Source: JASGDN01 sp049841275
GTDB taxonomy: Bacteria > Chloroflexota > Chloroflexia > Thermomicrobiales > UBA6265
Length of the DNA: 64,000 bases
Assembly: GCA_049841275.1 (NCBI GenBank)
Contig: JASGDN010000092.1
Span: 35,059-99,058, forward strand
Direction: 5' to 3'
Both the position numbers and the translations under genes were made by a program. The notes under the pieces were generated by a model. The model was not told the DNA's origin and did not search any database. It saw nothing but the letters and a program-made list of their open reading frames with translations. Within the stretch, counting starts at the first letter, position 1. Every line of letters starts with the position of its first letter. Below, piece by piece: positions 44,907 through 54,216 of this stretch.

Positions 44907-45303
44907 ATGATTCCGTCCTCCACCAGCACTGCGGCATCACGCCTGACCGCCCACACCGCGATCTTACCGGGCGGTCGCCCTGGCACTCTCCAGCATCCTG
45001 TTCCTGGGAGCGGGGTTCATCGCGCTCTTTTTCGACGATGCCACCCACCATGAAGCCAATCTCTACTGGACCGGCCTCGGGCTTGCGATCGTTGTCATGC
45101 TCGCCACGGCATTCAACCCATGGGCCGGACTCGTCGCGGGATTGGCCGAGAGCGCGGTCTGCAGCGCCCTCGCCCAGTCGTTCCACGACTCCATGCTTCG
45201 CGTGTTCAGCATGCCGTCCCTCCCGCTCGCAGGTATCGCCACCATCACGATCATCGCGAACATTCTGGTCGCGGCCGATATCTGGGTGCACCGCACTGGT
45301 TGA
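44907..45303 (+). pseudogene. Frameshifted membrane protein, paralogue of the next gene
   Basis: From the ATG at 44907 the frame gives MIPSSTSTAASRLTAHTAI, then a single extra T at about 44964-44965 shifts it; the continuation YRAVALALSSILFLGAGFIALFF... with four helices runs to 45303. Removing one base restores IYRAV, matching IYRSIGLGLGAVM in the next gene at the same place. So this is a ~131-residue relative interrupted by one indel, either a real mutation or a sequencing error. Confidence 0.6.
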
Positions 45304-45374
45304 GTTCGTGCCCGCAAATAGGGTATCTCACCAGTTACCCGCGATCATCGTTCACACCAGAGATGGGGGACACG

Positions 45375-46067
45375 ATGGTTCCATTCCCGGCCGGTCACGA
45401 TCCCGCAGAAGCGCAGCGACGCACGCACCGTGTCCTCATCTACCGATCCATCGGACTGGGCCTCGGCGCGGTCATGTTCATGCTGGGATTCTCGGGAGCC
45501 ATCTTCACCGACGTGGCCACCGACTACCAGTCGGATTTGATCTGGAAGGCGATGCTCCTCGGCATCGCCATCCTCGTCGCAACGCTCGTCGATGCCTGGC
45601 TCGGTCTGGCCGCCGATGTCGCAGAGCTCGTCGTCTGCTCGCTCCTTCTGGTGTCTGTCGCGAATCCGAACGCGATCGCCGCCGTGCCCGGGACGCTCTT
45701 CGCGGCACTCGCCCTGATCACGTTGATCGCGAATGTCGTCGTACTGGTCGATGCCAAACCGGGCTGGAAGGAATACGGCCGGTTCCTCTGGCTCCGCCTC
45801 GCCCTGCTGCTCGCCGCCTTGTCGGCAACCCGCGCGGAGATGGGAGTCTGGGCCATGCTCGTCGTCCTGATCGCCTACTGGAGACCCGATGTCGCCGGTG
45901 GCATCAGCGTGGTGATGGCCCTTGTCGGAGGACTCATCCTGCTCTGGGCGGCCAGCCATGGAGGGGCCGGCGCCGATCAGACCCTCACTTTCTGCCTGCC
46001 GCTGGTGTCGCTCTGGTGCTTCCGGCAAGCCCACCTGGCCCGAACCGCAAACGGCCACAACCACTAG
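45375..46067 (+). CDS. Multi-helix membrane protein of unknown function
   Basis: 230 residues from the ATG at 45375 (GGGGGA site; another ATG at 45363). Hydrophilic lead, then IYRSIGLGLGAVMFMLGFSGAIF and about seven more helices. The first four helices align with the frameshifted gene upstream (LIANVVVLVDAKPGW versus IIANILVAADIWVH). No named family recognised. Confidence 0.65.
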   Translation: MVPFPAGHDPAEAQRRTHRVLIYRSIGLGLGAVMFMLGFSGAIFTDVATDYQSDLIWKAMLLGIAILVATLVDAWLGLAADVAELVVCSLLLVSVANPNAIAAVPGTLFAALALITLIANVVVLVDAKPGWKEYGRFLWLRLALLLAALSATRAEMGVWAMLVVLIAYWRPDVAGGISVVMALVGGLILLWAASHGGAGADQTLTFCLPLVSLWCFRQAHLARTANGHNH

Positions 46068-46070
46068 CCA

Positions 46071-46301
46071 CTATCCGTTCGCGGCATCGGCCCGGAGCCG
46101 GATGTCGGTGGCTTCACGCTCGGTGATCGCGAGCGCAGCGACCACCTCCGGATCGCTCATCGCCTCCGCCAACAACCGCAGGTCGCGCGGATTGGACAGC
46201 CCGCCGACGCGGTAGAGATCCAGCAACGTCGCAATCGGGGCCAATGCCCTGCGCCCCGGTCCCGCGCCACTGCCATGCTTCCCGAACAGTCCATCCGCCA
46301 C
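46071..46301 (-). CDS. Hypothetical protein (76 aa)
   Basis: GTG start at 46301 with GGAAGGA upstream. After a Gly-rich lead comes ATLLDLYRVGGLSNPRDLRLLAEAMSDPEVVAALAITEREATDIRL, an amphipathic helical stretch of coding-like character. No family recognised. It converges closely (3 nt) with the membrane protein gene. Confidence 0.4.
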   Translation of the reverse strand: MADGLFGKHGSGAGPGRRALAPIATLLDLYRVGGLSNPRDLRLLAEAMSDPEVVAALAITEREATDIRLRADAANG

Positions 46302-46375
46302 CCGCGCATCCTTCCCATTCTGTCAACGCCCATCCCCACCGGGGGTCCGCGGAGAGCATACGACACCGCCAACAC

Positions 46376-46954
46376 CTACACCGCGTCGCCAGCAATCGCG
46401 GTATGGACCGCGTGGGCAAGCGGCGCCGCGAGGGTACCGCCACCGAGGCCGGCATCGTGCAGCTTGTCCGCACCGATGTTGCGCGCGAGCACCGCGAGTC
46501 CGGCAAGATGCGATTGCAGTCCCGCCGTGCTCGCACAACAGTCCACCAGGATGATCGGCTCGATCCCGAGATCGAAGATGTCCAGCGCGATCTTCAGCAC
46601 GCACATGTCGGTATCGATCCCGGCCAGCATCACCCGCTCCACCCTGTGCTCCGCCAGCCAGGAAACGAGCTCCGGCGACATCCCCGCACTGCCCGGTTCG
46701 AGAAGACATGCGCATCCTCGACGTACGGCTCGATTTCCGGCACCAGGTCGATTTCCGGCGAGGTCGCGCAGCTGTGCCAGTCGAGGAAGCGGCGAAACGG
46801 CCCGCCCTCGATGTTGATGAAACGCGTGGCCAGGATCGGATCGTAGGTGGGCCGGTCGCGTTCGATCAGGCGCGCCACGCGTTCCGGGATATGCCGCGTG
46901 AAGTCATTGTTGCAAATCGACGAGCAGCAATGGGTGGGGGCGATCTGTGGTCAT
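46376..46954 (-). pseudogene. Isochorismatase-like cysteine hydrolase with two compensating frameshifts
   Basis: From the ATG at 46954 (GGAGGG site): MTTDRPHPLLLVDLQQ, then a shift at about 46906 into DFTRHIPERVARLIERD...VFSNRAVRG, then a second shift in the C-run at 46682-46685 into MSPELVSWLAEHRVERVMLAGIDTDMCVLKIALDIFD.... The shifts cancel, and 193 codons is the normal size of this family. DxQ..DF (Asp) and the GIDTDMCV nucleophile Cys are recognisable. Natural decay or indel errors in the assembly are both possible. Confidence 0.65.
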
Positions 46955-47023
46955 CGATGGGAGCCCTCCGAGGCCGTATCGGCCAGGCGTCTGCCTTTGC
47001 TGGCCACCACGAGATCCAGCGCC

Positions 47024-47965
47024 TCACCTGTCGATGAGGGCGATAAACTCCGGAAAGTCGGGCAGCACATCAATGAAGGGGTCCCGGTCTGGTTCGCCCG
47101 TGCGCGGATCGAAGCGAAGGATCTGCTTCGCCTCGCGGCTGCATACATAAAACCAGCCATCCGGTCCGAACGCCATTCCGGCCGGACCACGCAGCCCGCC
47201 CGCTCCCGGTTCGACGAACGCCGCCACCGCGCCATCATCCGGCGCGATCGCGAAGATGGCATTCGCATCCCGGCTTCCCACCAGGATGCACCCGGTCCCG
47301 GCGTGCCACACGAGGTGAACCGGGGTCGTCAGGTCCGGACGATGGTATTCACGGAGGAAGTCGCCGGTGGCGCCGTCGTACCGTTTCACCCTGTTCGCAT
47401 CGCGATCCGCGACGAACAGGGCTCCGTTCGGCCCGAAAACCGTCCTTCGCACGGTGCGGACTCCACGGCTGTGATGCTTGGCCGACGGCACGAACGTCCC
47501 CGGCAACAGATCTGCCCCGAACGTTGCGAGCGCCGGTGGCAGTGGCATCGGCTGGCCCCGTTCGTCCGCTGCCGATCCCGGCCCGTAGTAACGCCCAACC
47601 ACGTTCGTGTCCTGGCTCGGGACGTAGAGGTGACCATCCGGCCCGAAAGAGACATCGAAGGGATGCGCGAGTCCAGGATTGGCGCGATGCTGCTCGACGT
47701 AGATGCCCCGGAAGGCATGTCGTCCGTCGTGCCCGCGTTCCCCATCGAAACAGAGCACCTGCGAGGCGCCGCGATACGCATTCGCGACATAGAGGTTGCC
47801 GTCCGGACCAAAGGCAAACCCACGCAACTCGCGAAGACCGGTGCCATGCGGCAGGTCATGCGTCGCCAGCACCTTGCCAAGCGGCTTGCCATCCAGATCG
47901 AAGCTGTGGATGTTGTTCCAGGCGTGCTGTCCCTCTCCGCCGTGGAAACTGATGTACCAGCGCAA
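47024..47965 (-). CDS. NHL/SMP-30-like beta-propeller protein
   Basis: 313 residues built of repeats with F-G-P-D/N-G-x-(L/F)-(Y/F)-V: FGPDGNLYVAN, FGPDGHLYVPS, FGPNGALFVAD and FGPDGWFYVCS. These are blades of a six-bladed propeller. No signal peptide, so probably cytosolic or exported otherwise. Enzymatic role (lactonase) or scaffold is undetermined. It is upstream of the isochorismatase-like remnant on the same strand. Confidence 0.75.
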   Translation of the reverse strand: MRWYISFHGGEGQHAWNNIHSFDLDGKPLGKVLATHDLPHGTGLRELRGFAFGPDGNLYVANAYRGASQVLCFDGERGHDGRHAFRGIYVEQHRANPGLAHPFDVSFGPDGHLYVPSQDTNVVGRYYGPGSAADERGQPMPLPPALATFGADLLPGTFVPSAKHHSRGVRTVRRTVFGPNGALFVADRDANRVKRYDGATGDFLREYHRPDLTTPVHLVWHAGTGCILVGSRDANAIFAIAPDDGAVAAFVEPGAGGLRGPAGMAFGPDGWFYVCSREAKQILRFDPRTGEPDRDPFIDVLPDFPEFIALIDR

Positions 47966-48182
47966 TGCCCGTCCGCTCCGTTTTCCGACGAGGTACCATC
48001 ATGCACGTTCCCGCACGATACCACGCCATCCCCGCAACGGAAGCGTTCCCCCGCACAATGCTGCAGAGAATCGCATACCCCGGAACGTCAACGGTGGCTG
48101 CGCCTCCGAGGCCACCATGATCCCATGACCGCGCCGGGAGCCTACAGCCGAATCGGTCGCAGCGAACCTCGTAGCCGGTCAA

Positions 48183-48242
48183 GTCCTTCGACAGCACCCG
48201 TCCTGAGCATCCCCCAAAGGCTCAGGACAGGCGTCTTGTCGA
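48183..48242. repeat. REP-like palindromic element
   Basis: Inner perfect stem GTCCTGAGC / GCTCAGGAC (48200-48208/48220-48228) within outer TTCGACA...TTGTCGA. The GTCCTGAGC...TTCGACA core is a widespread intergenic repeat type in high-GC bacteria. The gap 47966-48277 otherwise shows nothing coding. Confidence 0.5.
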
Positions 48243-48277
48243 TCCGCTCCGGGATGCGCCGCCAGCCGGATTTCGGT

Positions 48278-48739
48278 CTAGACGCGTGGCCGCTCGGAGA
48301 AATCGCCGGGGTTGTGGAAGGCCAGATCAAGGCAGATGAAGAGCAGCACGGAGTAGGGATAGAAGATGATCGGCAGGCCGATCGCCAGCGTAGCCCCGGT
48401 GATCTGCAGGGCAAGCACCGACATGCTGGACCAGATCAGCAGCGACAGCGTGATGCCGACCGCAATGAACTCCGTGAAGATGAGGTTGATCGCATATGCG
48501 CCCACCGTGTAGCCATCCTCATACTCGTAGAGCACATTGCAGGTGGGGCAACGTTCCTTGAGCGAGAACCAGTTCTTGAAGATATGCTTGCCACCGCAAT
48601 ACGGACAATGGCGGAGCGCCGAACGCCCCGCACACGTCATGAACCGCGAGAGGCCGCCTTCCGGCAGCTTGACGCCGGAATGATCGAATTGCTGGGTGCG
48701 TTTCCCGCCGTAGATGCGCGGTGTAGGACTGCTGGACAT
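48278..48739 (-). CDS. DUF983 family membrane protein with zinc ribbon
   Basis: 153 residues. HCPYCGGKHIFKNWFSLKERCPTCNV is a four-Cys zinc ribbon, followed by YEYEDGYTVGAYAINLIFTEFI and two to three helices, the standard DUF983 layout. Function unknown; the ribbon is cytoplasmic by charge distribution. The CPYC...CPTC block is complete. Confidence 0.88.
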   Translation of the reverse strand: MSSSPTPRIYGGKRTQQFDHSGVKLPEGGLSRFMTCAGRSALRHCPYCGGKHIFKNWFSLKERCPTCNVLYEYEDGYTVGAYAINLIFTEFIAVGITLSLLIWSSMSVLALQITGATLAIGLPIIFYPYSVLLFICLDLAFHNPGDFSERPRV

Positions 48740-49168
48740 GCTGCTTCCTGGTGCCCATGCGGGGCAATCGCCAACCCGGCAGGACGCTGTTCGCCCGTCT
48801 CCCCTGGCCTGGCTGGAGCCTCGGCCAGACTGACGCGCGAGAACGAGCGAACCCTGCTGGCGGATAGGCCAGTCTGGATACTGTCCCGATTCTCGTATTG
48901 CCGCCTGGCTTTGACAAGCTCGCGACGACCGGAATTTCTCCGATCATCCCATGAATACCACACGAATGAGGCGGCAACAGCCGTGCCACCTCCCTCCCCA
49001 CTCCCTAAAGGCGCTGGCGCGGTCACGGGTTCCGTCGCCAGCAGGGCGGATCACCGAACGAGGTCCGCAAACGAACGGCCTCTCTCGAAGAACACCGGGT
49101 ATGCTTGGCGGATCATCCGAGGCCGCGTTACCGTGGCCAGTCCGCCGCGATCACCGGAGACCGCCTTC
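48740..49168. other. 429-nt divergent region between DUF983 and def
   Basis: Contains TTGACA at 48911-48916 (plus strand) with a weak ATTTCT 17 nt on, and TTGTCA on the minus strand at about the same place. No convincing hairpin or frame. It probably carries both promoters. Confidence 0.3.
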
Positions 49169-49858
49169 GTGTCCGATACCAATCCCACCCCGGAACCCCA
49201 GACCCTACCGGCGACCCGCGTCAACGGCACGCCGGTCGATACCTACCCCACCATCGCGCCGGAGGCCCTGCGCGGCCACCTGCTCCCGATCGTGGTGGCG
49301 GGCGATCCCGTCCTGCGCGAACCGTGTGCGCCAGTGACATCGGAGCAGTTCAGCACCCCGGCATTGGAACAGCTGGTCTGCGACCTGTTCCTCACCATGT
49401 ACGCTGCGGATGGCGTCGGGTTGGCCGCCAACCAGGTTGGCGTCGGCCTGCAGCTCTTCACCTACGACGTATCGGACGATGGCCAGCGAGAGGTCGGGCA
49501 TATCTGCAACCCCGTCATCGACATCGGCACCCCGGATGCCGAGGGGCACGCTTCCCAGCGCGTCACGGACAGCGAAGGCTGCCTCTCCGTACCCGGTATC
49601 TACAAGGATGTCGCCCGTTTCGACCACGCTATCGTGCGCGGCGTCGACTGGCAGGGAAACCCGGTAGTGGTGGAAGGCTTCGACTACATCGCCCGCTGCC
49701 TCATCCACGAGACCGACCACCTGAAGGGTCATCTCTACGTGGACTACCTCACGGGGCGTCATCGCCGCGATGCCCTGCGGAGCATGCACGGGTTCATCGA
49801 CGAGATCACCGCCGCCCGCGAGGCACGCGCGAAGGAAATCCTCGGCGCCAGTGGGTGA
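49169..49858 (+). CDS. def: Peptide deformylase
   Basis: 229 residues from a GTG at 49169 (GGAGA upstream); the frame is open far to the left but without family sequence. All three motifs are intact: GVGLAANQVG, EGCLSVPG (metal Cys) and LIHETDHLKG (metal His pair and Glu). It removes formyl from nascent proteins' N-terminal Met. The ~40-residue N-terminal lead is longer than usual. No fmt is adjacent. Confidence 0.95.
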   Translation: MSDTNPTPEPQTLPATRVNGTPVDTYPTIAPEALRGHLLPIVVAGDPVLREPCAPVTSEQFSTPALEQLVCDLFLTMYAADGVGLAANQVGVGLQLFTYDVSDDGQREVGHICNPVIDIGTPDAEGHASQRVTDSEGCLSVPGIYKDVARFDHAIVRGVDWQGNPVVVEGFDYIARCLIHETDHLKGHLYVDYLTGRHRRDALRSMHGFIDEITAAREARAKEILGASG

Positions 49859-49907
49859 CCTGGCAACCGAGGATCGCCGGCCGCAGCCGACGCCAGACAC
49901 CATCGCT

Positions 49908-50579
49908 TCAGGCCCCGGTCTGGTGATGCGGTGCGTCTATCGGCTTCGATTCCGGCGATCCCTTCTGCCGCAGGAAGATCGTCAGTACCATGATCGCGAA
50001 GACCGCCAGGAACTCGCTTTGCCAGTTCTGCAGCGATTCGTACCAGAACTGCGCGCTCCGCAGGTACTGGAGCGTCGAGACGGCCATTCCTCCGTGCGCC
50101 TCCTGCTCCTGGCTATATTGGCCGGTTCCGCCGATCGCATGCAGCACGAACGACATCGCGAAGAGCAGGGCGAACGCGATCAGCAGCGAATTCTCGTAGA
50201 GCCTCAGCCAGAATCCGCCCCGGCGCACCGGCCACGGGCATTCGTCGGGAGACGCGCCGCCATCCGGCTGCGAGGCCCCGCCATCGTTTCCTTCAAGCGC
50301 GTCGGGATCGCGCGATTCGGCCGATCCCTTCTGGAAGAGCCAGGCGGTGAGTAGGATATAGGCCGCCATCTGGAGGAATTCGCTCTCCCAGTTCTCGAAC
50401 GTCACTTCCATGAACGAGGGCGTCTGCACGTAGGCGATGTAACCAACCGCTACCTCACCATGCTCGCGCTGGTCGTGGTTGTAGACCTGCCAGCCCACCA
50501 GGCTCTGCCCGATGAAGACGGCAACAAAGATCGCCAGCAGTGTCAACGCCAGCCCATTGTTCCGCAGCCGCCGTCGCAT
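49908..50579 (-). CDS. DUF6766 family membrane protein
   Basis: 223 residues from the ATG at 50579 (frame opens at 50711). Two similar halves: GQSLVGW..YNHDQREHGE...SFMEVTFENWESEFLQMAAYILLTAWLFQKGSAES and the later GTGQYSQEQEAHGG...FWYESLQNWQSEFLAVFAIMVLTIFLRQKGSPES. The N-W-(E/Q)-S-E-F-L repeat is characteristic of DUF6766. Four helices, function unknown. Convergent with def. Confidence 0.8.
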   Translation of the reverse strand: MRRRLRNNGLALTLLAIFVAVFIGQSLVGWQVYNHDQREHGEVAVGYIAYVQTPSFMEVTFENWESEFLQMAAYILLTAWLFQKGSAESRDPDALEGNDGGASQPDGGASPDECPWPVRRGGFWLRLYENSLLIAFALLFAMSFVLHAIGGTGQYSQEQEAHGGMAVSTLQYLRSAQFWYESLQNWQSEFLAVFAIMVLTIFLRQKGSPESKPIDAPHHQTGA

Positions 50580-50810
50580 CAGCTTCCCGTCCCTTTGTCC
50601 ACCCGGCGCCATCGCCCGGTGCGATGATTCGACCCACCCCATAGAGCACGGCGCATACCCCGGCGTTGGCAGACTCGGCCCGGCGCAATCGGGATGCTCC
50701 GGACGTGACATCGGCCTTCATATGACGTCGTCCAGAACGCTGGCCGAACGCCCACCCATCGGGTAGGGTGCGTGCATCCGATCCGCCCTGAACGCTTGGA
50801 GCGTCACTGG

Positions 50811-52280
50811 ATGCCAACCACGACCGCGAAGCCCAACATCCTGTTCATCTGCACCGACCAGCAACGCTGGGATTCGCTTGGCTGCTACGGAAACACGGTC
50901 GCCCAGACGCCGGCGATCGATTCCCTCGCCGCAGACGGTGTCCGCTTCGAGCAGTGTTACGTGCAAAGCCCGGTCTGCGCGCCCTCCCGCGCCAGCCTGG
51001 TCACCGGCCAATATCCGGGGGTCCACGGGCTGTGGGCAAACGGCGTGGCGCTGCGCCCCGGATCCGGCCTGGTGTCCCGCGCCCTGGTCGGGGCAGGTTA
51101 CGACTGCGGCATGATCGGCAAGATGCATCTCGCGGCCTGCTTCAATGGCCGCACCGAGGAACGCCTGCCCGACGACGGATATCGCGTCTACCGATGGGCG
51201 CACGACCCCTCTCACGCCTCGCCGGAAAACGACTACCATCGCTGGCTGGCCGAACATCATCCGGACCTGCTCGACGCGGCGCGCGCTGGCGGCCAGCATG
51301 TGTGGCACCAACCGGCCAGCTTCGATACCATGCCCACAGAGGCGCACTACAGCCACTGGACGGGCGAACGCGCCATCGAGTTCCTCGACCAGCGGCCCGA
51401 TCCATCGCAACCGTTCTTCCTCTGGGTCAATTTCTACGATCCCCATCACCCATTCGTCGCGCCCCAGGAGTATCTCGACCGCGTCGATCCGGAGACGCTG
51501 CCCGACCCCATCGGCTTCCCCGGCGAGCTCGATACCAAACCGGAAATCCAGCGCGAGGCCTCGGCGGAGAGCTATGCCGGGCATGCCCGAGGCTTTGCCG
51601 ATCACACTCCCGACGAGGTCAGGGAACTCCGGGCAGCCTACGCAGCGATGATTGCCCTGATCGACGACGAGACCGGCCGCATCCTCGCGCGATTGCACGA
51701 CCTTGGCCTGGACGACAACACACTCGTCATCTTCACCAGCGACCACGGCGAGATGCTCGGCGACCACCAGCTCTTGCTGAAAGGGCCGATGCTCTACGAG
51801 ATGGCGGTGCGCGTGCCACTGATCCTGCGCTGGCCCGGCCACCTGCCGGCAGGAGTCCGGCGAGACGAGCTGGTGCAATGGATCGATCTCAACCCGACGT
51901 TCACCGACGCGGCCGGCATCGCGCCCCTCCTCGGCGCGCAAGGCATGAGCCTGCTCCCCCTCGCCCGTGGCGACGCGGATGCCCCGACGCGCGACTGGGC
52001 GATCTGCGAATATCGCAACAGTGGGCATCCATACGATCCACCCGTCATGCTCACCATGCTCCGGCACGACCGCTGGAAACTGATCGTCGAGCATGGCGCG
52101 CCCGCGTCCGTACGCCAGCGCACCGGCGAACTCTACGATCTCGCCGCCGATCCGCATGAATTGGCGAACCTCTGGGACGATCCGGCCTACGCCGCCGCCA
52201 GAATCGAGCTGGAGCGATCCCTGCTGGACATCCTGGTCGCGATCGAGGACCGCTCCCAACCGCGTGAGGCCTATTGGTGA
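50811..52280 (+). CDS. Sulfatase (alkaline-phosphatase superfamily)
   Basis: 489 residues from the ATG at 50811. NILFICTDQQRWD supplies the Ca-binding Asp; CAPSRASLVTGQYP carries the Cys converted to formylglycine; KMHLA and FTSDHGEMLGDH are further active-site parts. No signal peptide is visible, so it is cytosolic unless exported otherwise. Hydrolyses an organic sulfate ester; the substrate (e.g. a glycan or choline sulfate) is not deducible. An anaerobic-type or FGE maturase would be needed elsewhere. Confidence 0.92.
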   Translation: MPTTTAKPNILFICTDQQRWDSLGCYGNTVAQTPAIDSLAADGVRFEQCYVQSPVCAPSRASLVTGQYPGVHGLWANGVALRPGSGLVSRALVGAGYDCGMIGKMHLAACFNGRTEERLPDDGYRVYRWAHDPSHASPENDYHRWLAEHHPDLLDAARAGGQHVWHQPASFDTMPTEAHYSHWTGERAIEFLDQRPDPSQPFFLWVNFYDPHHPFVAPQEYLDRVDPETLPDPIGFPGELDTKPEIQREASAESYAGHARGFADHTPDEVRELRAAYAAMIALIDDETGRILARLHDLGLDDNTLVIFTSDHGEMLGDHQLLLKGPMLYEMAVRVPLILRWPGHLPAGVRRDELVQWIDLNPTFTDAAGIAPLLGAQGMSLLPLARGDADAPTRDWAICEYRNSGHPYDPPVMLTMLRHDRWKLIVEHGAPASVRQRTGELYDLAADPHELANLWDDPAYAAARIELERSLLDILVAIEDRSQPREAYW

Positions 52281-52565
52281 AGACGCCAAGGCCATGAGCT
52301 CGTCCGATCCAGCATTCTCTTTGACACACGACATCTCAAGGGAACACCCTGATATCGAATCTGGATAATCAGTACGTGTTCACCAGGCGTCACGCTGCGG
52401 ACCGCGTGTCGGCCTGGCGCGCTGGCTGAAACCCGGGCCACCCCTACAAACGAACGATGCCGGATTATCCGGTTTCCTGGCGATCAGCCCTGAATCGGCG
52501 ATGAGAAGCTGGTCCAAACTGCCGCCATCGGGTACCGTGCTGGCAGTCCAATCCGCCAGCCATCC

Positions 52566-54098
52566 ATGGAGCATCGTCCGATGCAGACCGCGAAACCCAA
52601 CATCCTGCTCATCACCAGCGACCAGCAGCACTGGTTCACCCTCGGGCGAGACAATCCCCGCATCCAGACGCCGAACCTCGATCGCCTGGCCGCGATGGGC
52701 ACACAGTTCGACCGCGCCTATTGCCCGAATCCGCTCTGCACACCTTCGCGCTCATCGATCATCACCGGGCAATATCCTTCCCTCCACGGCGCATGGACGA
52801 TCGGCGTCAAGCTCGCCGAGGACGTGCCCACCGTGGGCGACAGCCTTCGCGCGCACGGCTACCACACCACGCTCATCGGCAAGGCCCACTTCCAACCCCT
52901 TGCCTCCACTCCGGAGCAGACCTCGCTGGAATGCCAGCCCACCCTGCGCAATCTCGATTTCTGGCGGGATTTCACCGGCCCCTGGTATGGCTTCGACCAC
53001 ATCGAGATCGCCCGCAATCACGCAGACGAGGCGCACGCCGGCCAGCACTACGCGATCTGGATGGAAGAAAAGGGCCTCGCCAACTGGCGCGACTATTTCG
53101 TCAAATGGCCCGCCGACCCCGCCGACCCGATCCGATACGGCGCGTGGGACCTCCCCGAGGAGTTCCACTACACCACCTGGACGGCAGAGCGAACCATCGC
53201 CGCGATCGAGCGCGACGTTGCCGCCGGCACGCCGTTCTTCACCTGGTCGTCCTTTCACGACCCGCACCCGCCCTATCTCGTGCCGGAGCCATGGGCCTCG
53301 ATGTACGACCCCGCCGACATGGAGCCGGGCACCCTCCAGCCGGGTGAGCTGGAGCTGATGCCGGAGCACCATTGCCTCACCCAGGTCGAACACGGCGATT
53401 TCTCCCGCTGGATGGACGACAACGGGCACGAGAATCACGGCTTCCACGACCACCGCGTGAGTGATGCGAAGATGCGCCAGGACATGGCGATCTACTACGG
53501 CATGATCTCGTTCATGGACCAGCAGATCGGCCGCATCCTCGACCGGCTCGAAGACCTGGGCGTCCTGGAGAACACGCTGATCGTCTTCACGACCGATCAC
53601 GGCCACTTCCTCGGCCAGCACGGCCTGACCGCCAAAGGCGCCTTCCCCTACGAGGACCTGATCCGCCTACCCTTCCTCGTAGCCGGTCCAGGCGTGCCCG
53701 CCAACCGGCACACGAGCGCGATCCAGAGCCTGGTCGACCTGGCGCCGACCTTCCTCGATGCCGCTGGGATCGCCATTCCGGGCATCATGCAGGGCGTCTC
53801 GCAGCTGGACGTGTGGCAGGGACGGGCAGATTCCGCCCGCGATTGGGCGATTGTGGAGAACCGGCACCAGCCGACCCGGCTGACCGTGCGCACCTACGTG
53901 GAGCGGCAGTACAAGGCAACGATCTACCGCATCGACGATGCGGGTGAGCTCTTCGACCTGCTCAATGATCCGGAGGAGCGGACCAACCGCTGGGACGATC
54001 CGGCCTACGCCTCGATCCGCTTCGACATGCTGCACCGCTGGTTGCAGGCCGAACTCGCCCGCGAGCCGACCCGCTTCCCGCGCATCACCCACGCCTGA
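52566..54098 (+). CDS. Sulfatase (alkaline-phosphatase superfamily)
   Basis: 510 residues. NILLITSDQQHWF, CTPSRSSIITGQYP (formylglycine Cys), GKAHFQP and FTTDHGHFLGQHG define the sulfatase active site. It lacks a signal peptide like its neighbour at 50811 but is clearly a different subfamily. It is 285 nt downstream of that gene, which hints at joint use on sulfated sugar with the AKR and ThuA-like genes that follow. The stop codon lies inside the purine-rich repeat copy 2. Confidence 0.92.
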   Translation: MEHRPMQTAKPNILLITSDQQHWFTLGRDNPRIQTPNLDRLAAMGTQFDRAYCPNPLCTPSRSSIITGQYPSLHGAWTIGVKLAEDVPTVGDSLRAHGYHTTLIGKAHFQPLASTPEQTSLECQPTLRNLDFWRDFTGPWYGFDHIEIARNHADEAHAGQHYAIWMEEKGLANWRDYFVKWPADPADPIRYGAWDLPEEFHYTTWTAERTIAAIERDVAAGTPFFTWSSFHDPHPPYLVPEPWASMYDPADMEPGTLQPGELELMPEHHCLTQVEHGDFSRWMDDNGHENHGFHDHRVSDAKMRQDMAIYYGMISFMDQQIGRILDRLEDLGVLENTLIVFTTDHGHFLGQHGLTAKGAFPYEDLIRLPFLVAGPGVPANRHTSAIQSLVDLAPTFLDAAGIAIPGIMQGVSQLDVWQGRADSARDWAIVENRHQPTRLTVRTYVERQYKATIYRIDDAGELFDLLNDPEERTNRWDDPAYASIRFDMLHRWLQAELAREPTRFPRITHA

Positions 54099-54205
54099 GG
54101 AGTGAGGAACGAGGAGTGAGAAAAGAGACGGGACAACGAGGAATGTTTGTTTCGTCCGGTCTCTCTTGCTCCTGACTGCTCGTTTCCTATTCCTCTTTTC
54201 TCAGC
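54096..54205. repeat. Purine-rich/pyrimidine-rich inverted repeat, copy 2
   Basis: TGAGGAGTGAGGAACGAG (54096-54113), identical to 1674-1691, heads a purine run, and the complement CTGCTCGTTTCCTATTCCTC follows after about 60 nt. Long imperfect hairpin ending the sulfatase transcript; dispersed repeat family. Confidence 0.5.
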
Positions 54206-54216
54206 AGGGAGATCCC

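Noticed and set aside
46847..49168. Very long open frame running into def (over 1000 codons)
   Set aside because: Only the last 229 codons match peptide deformylase; upstream it is antisense to the NHL and DUF983 genes, a common artefact at high GC.
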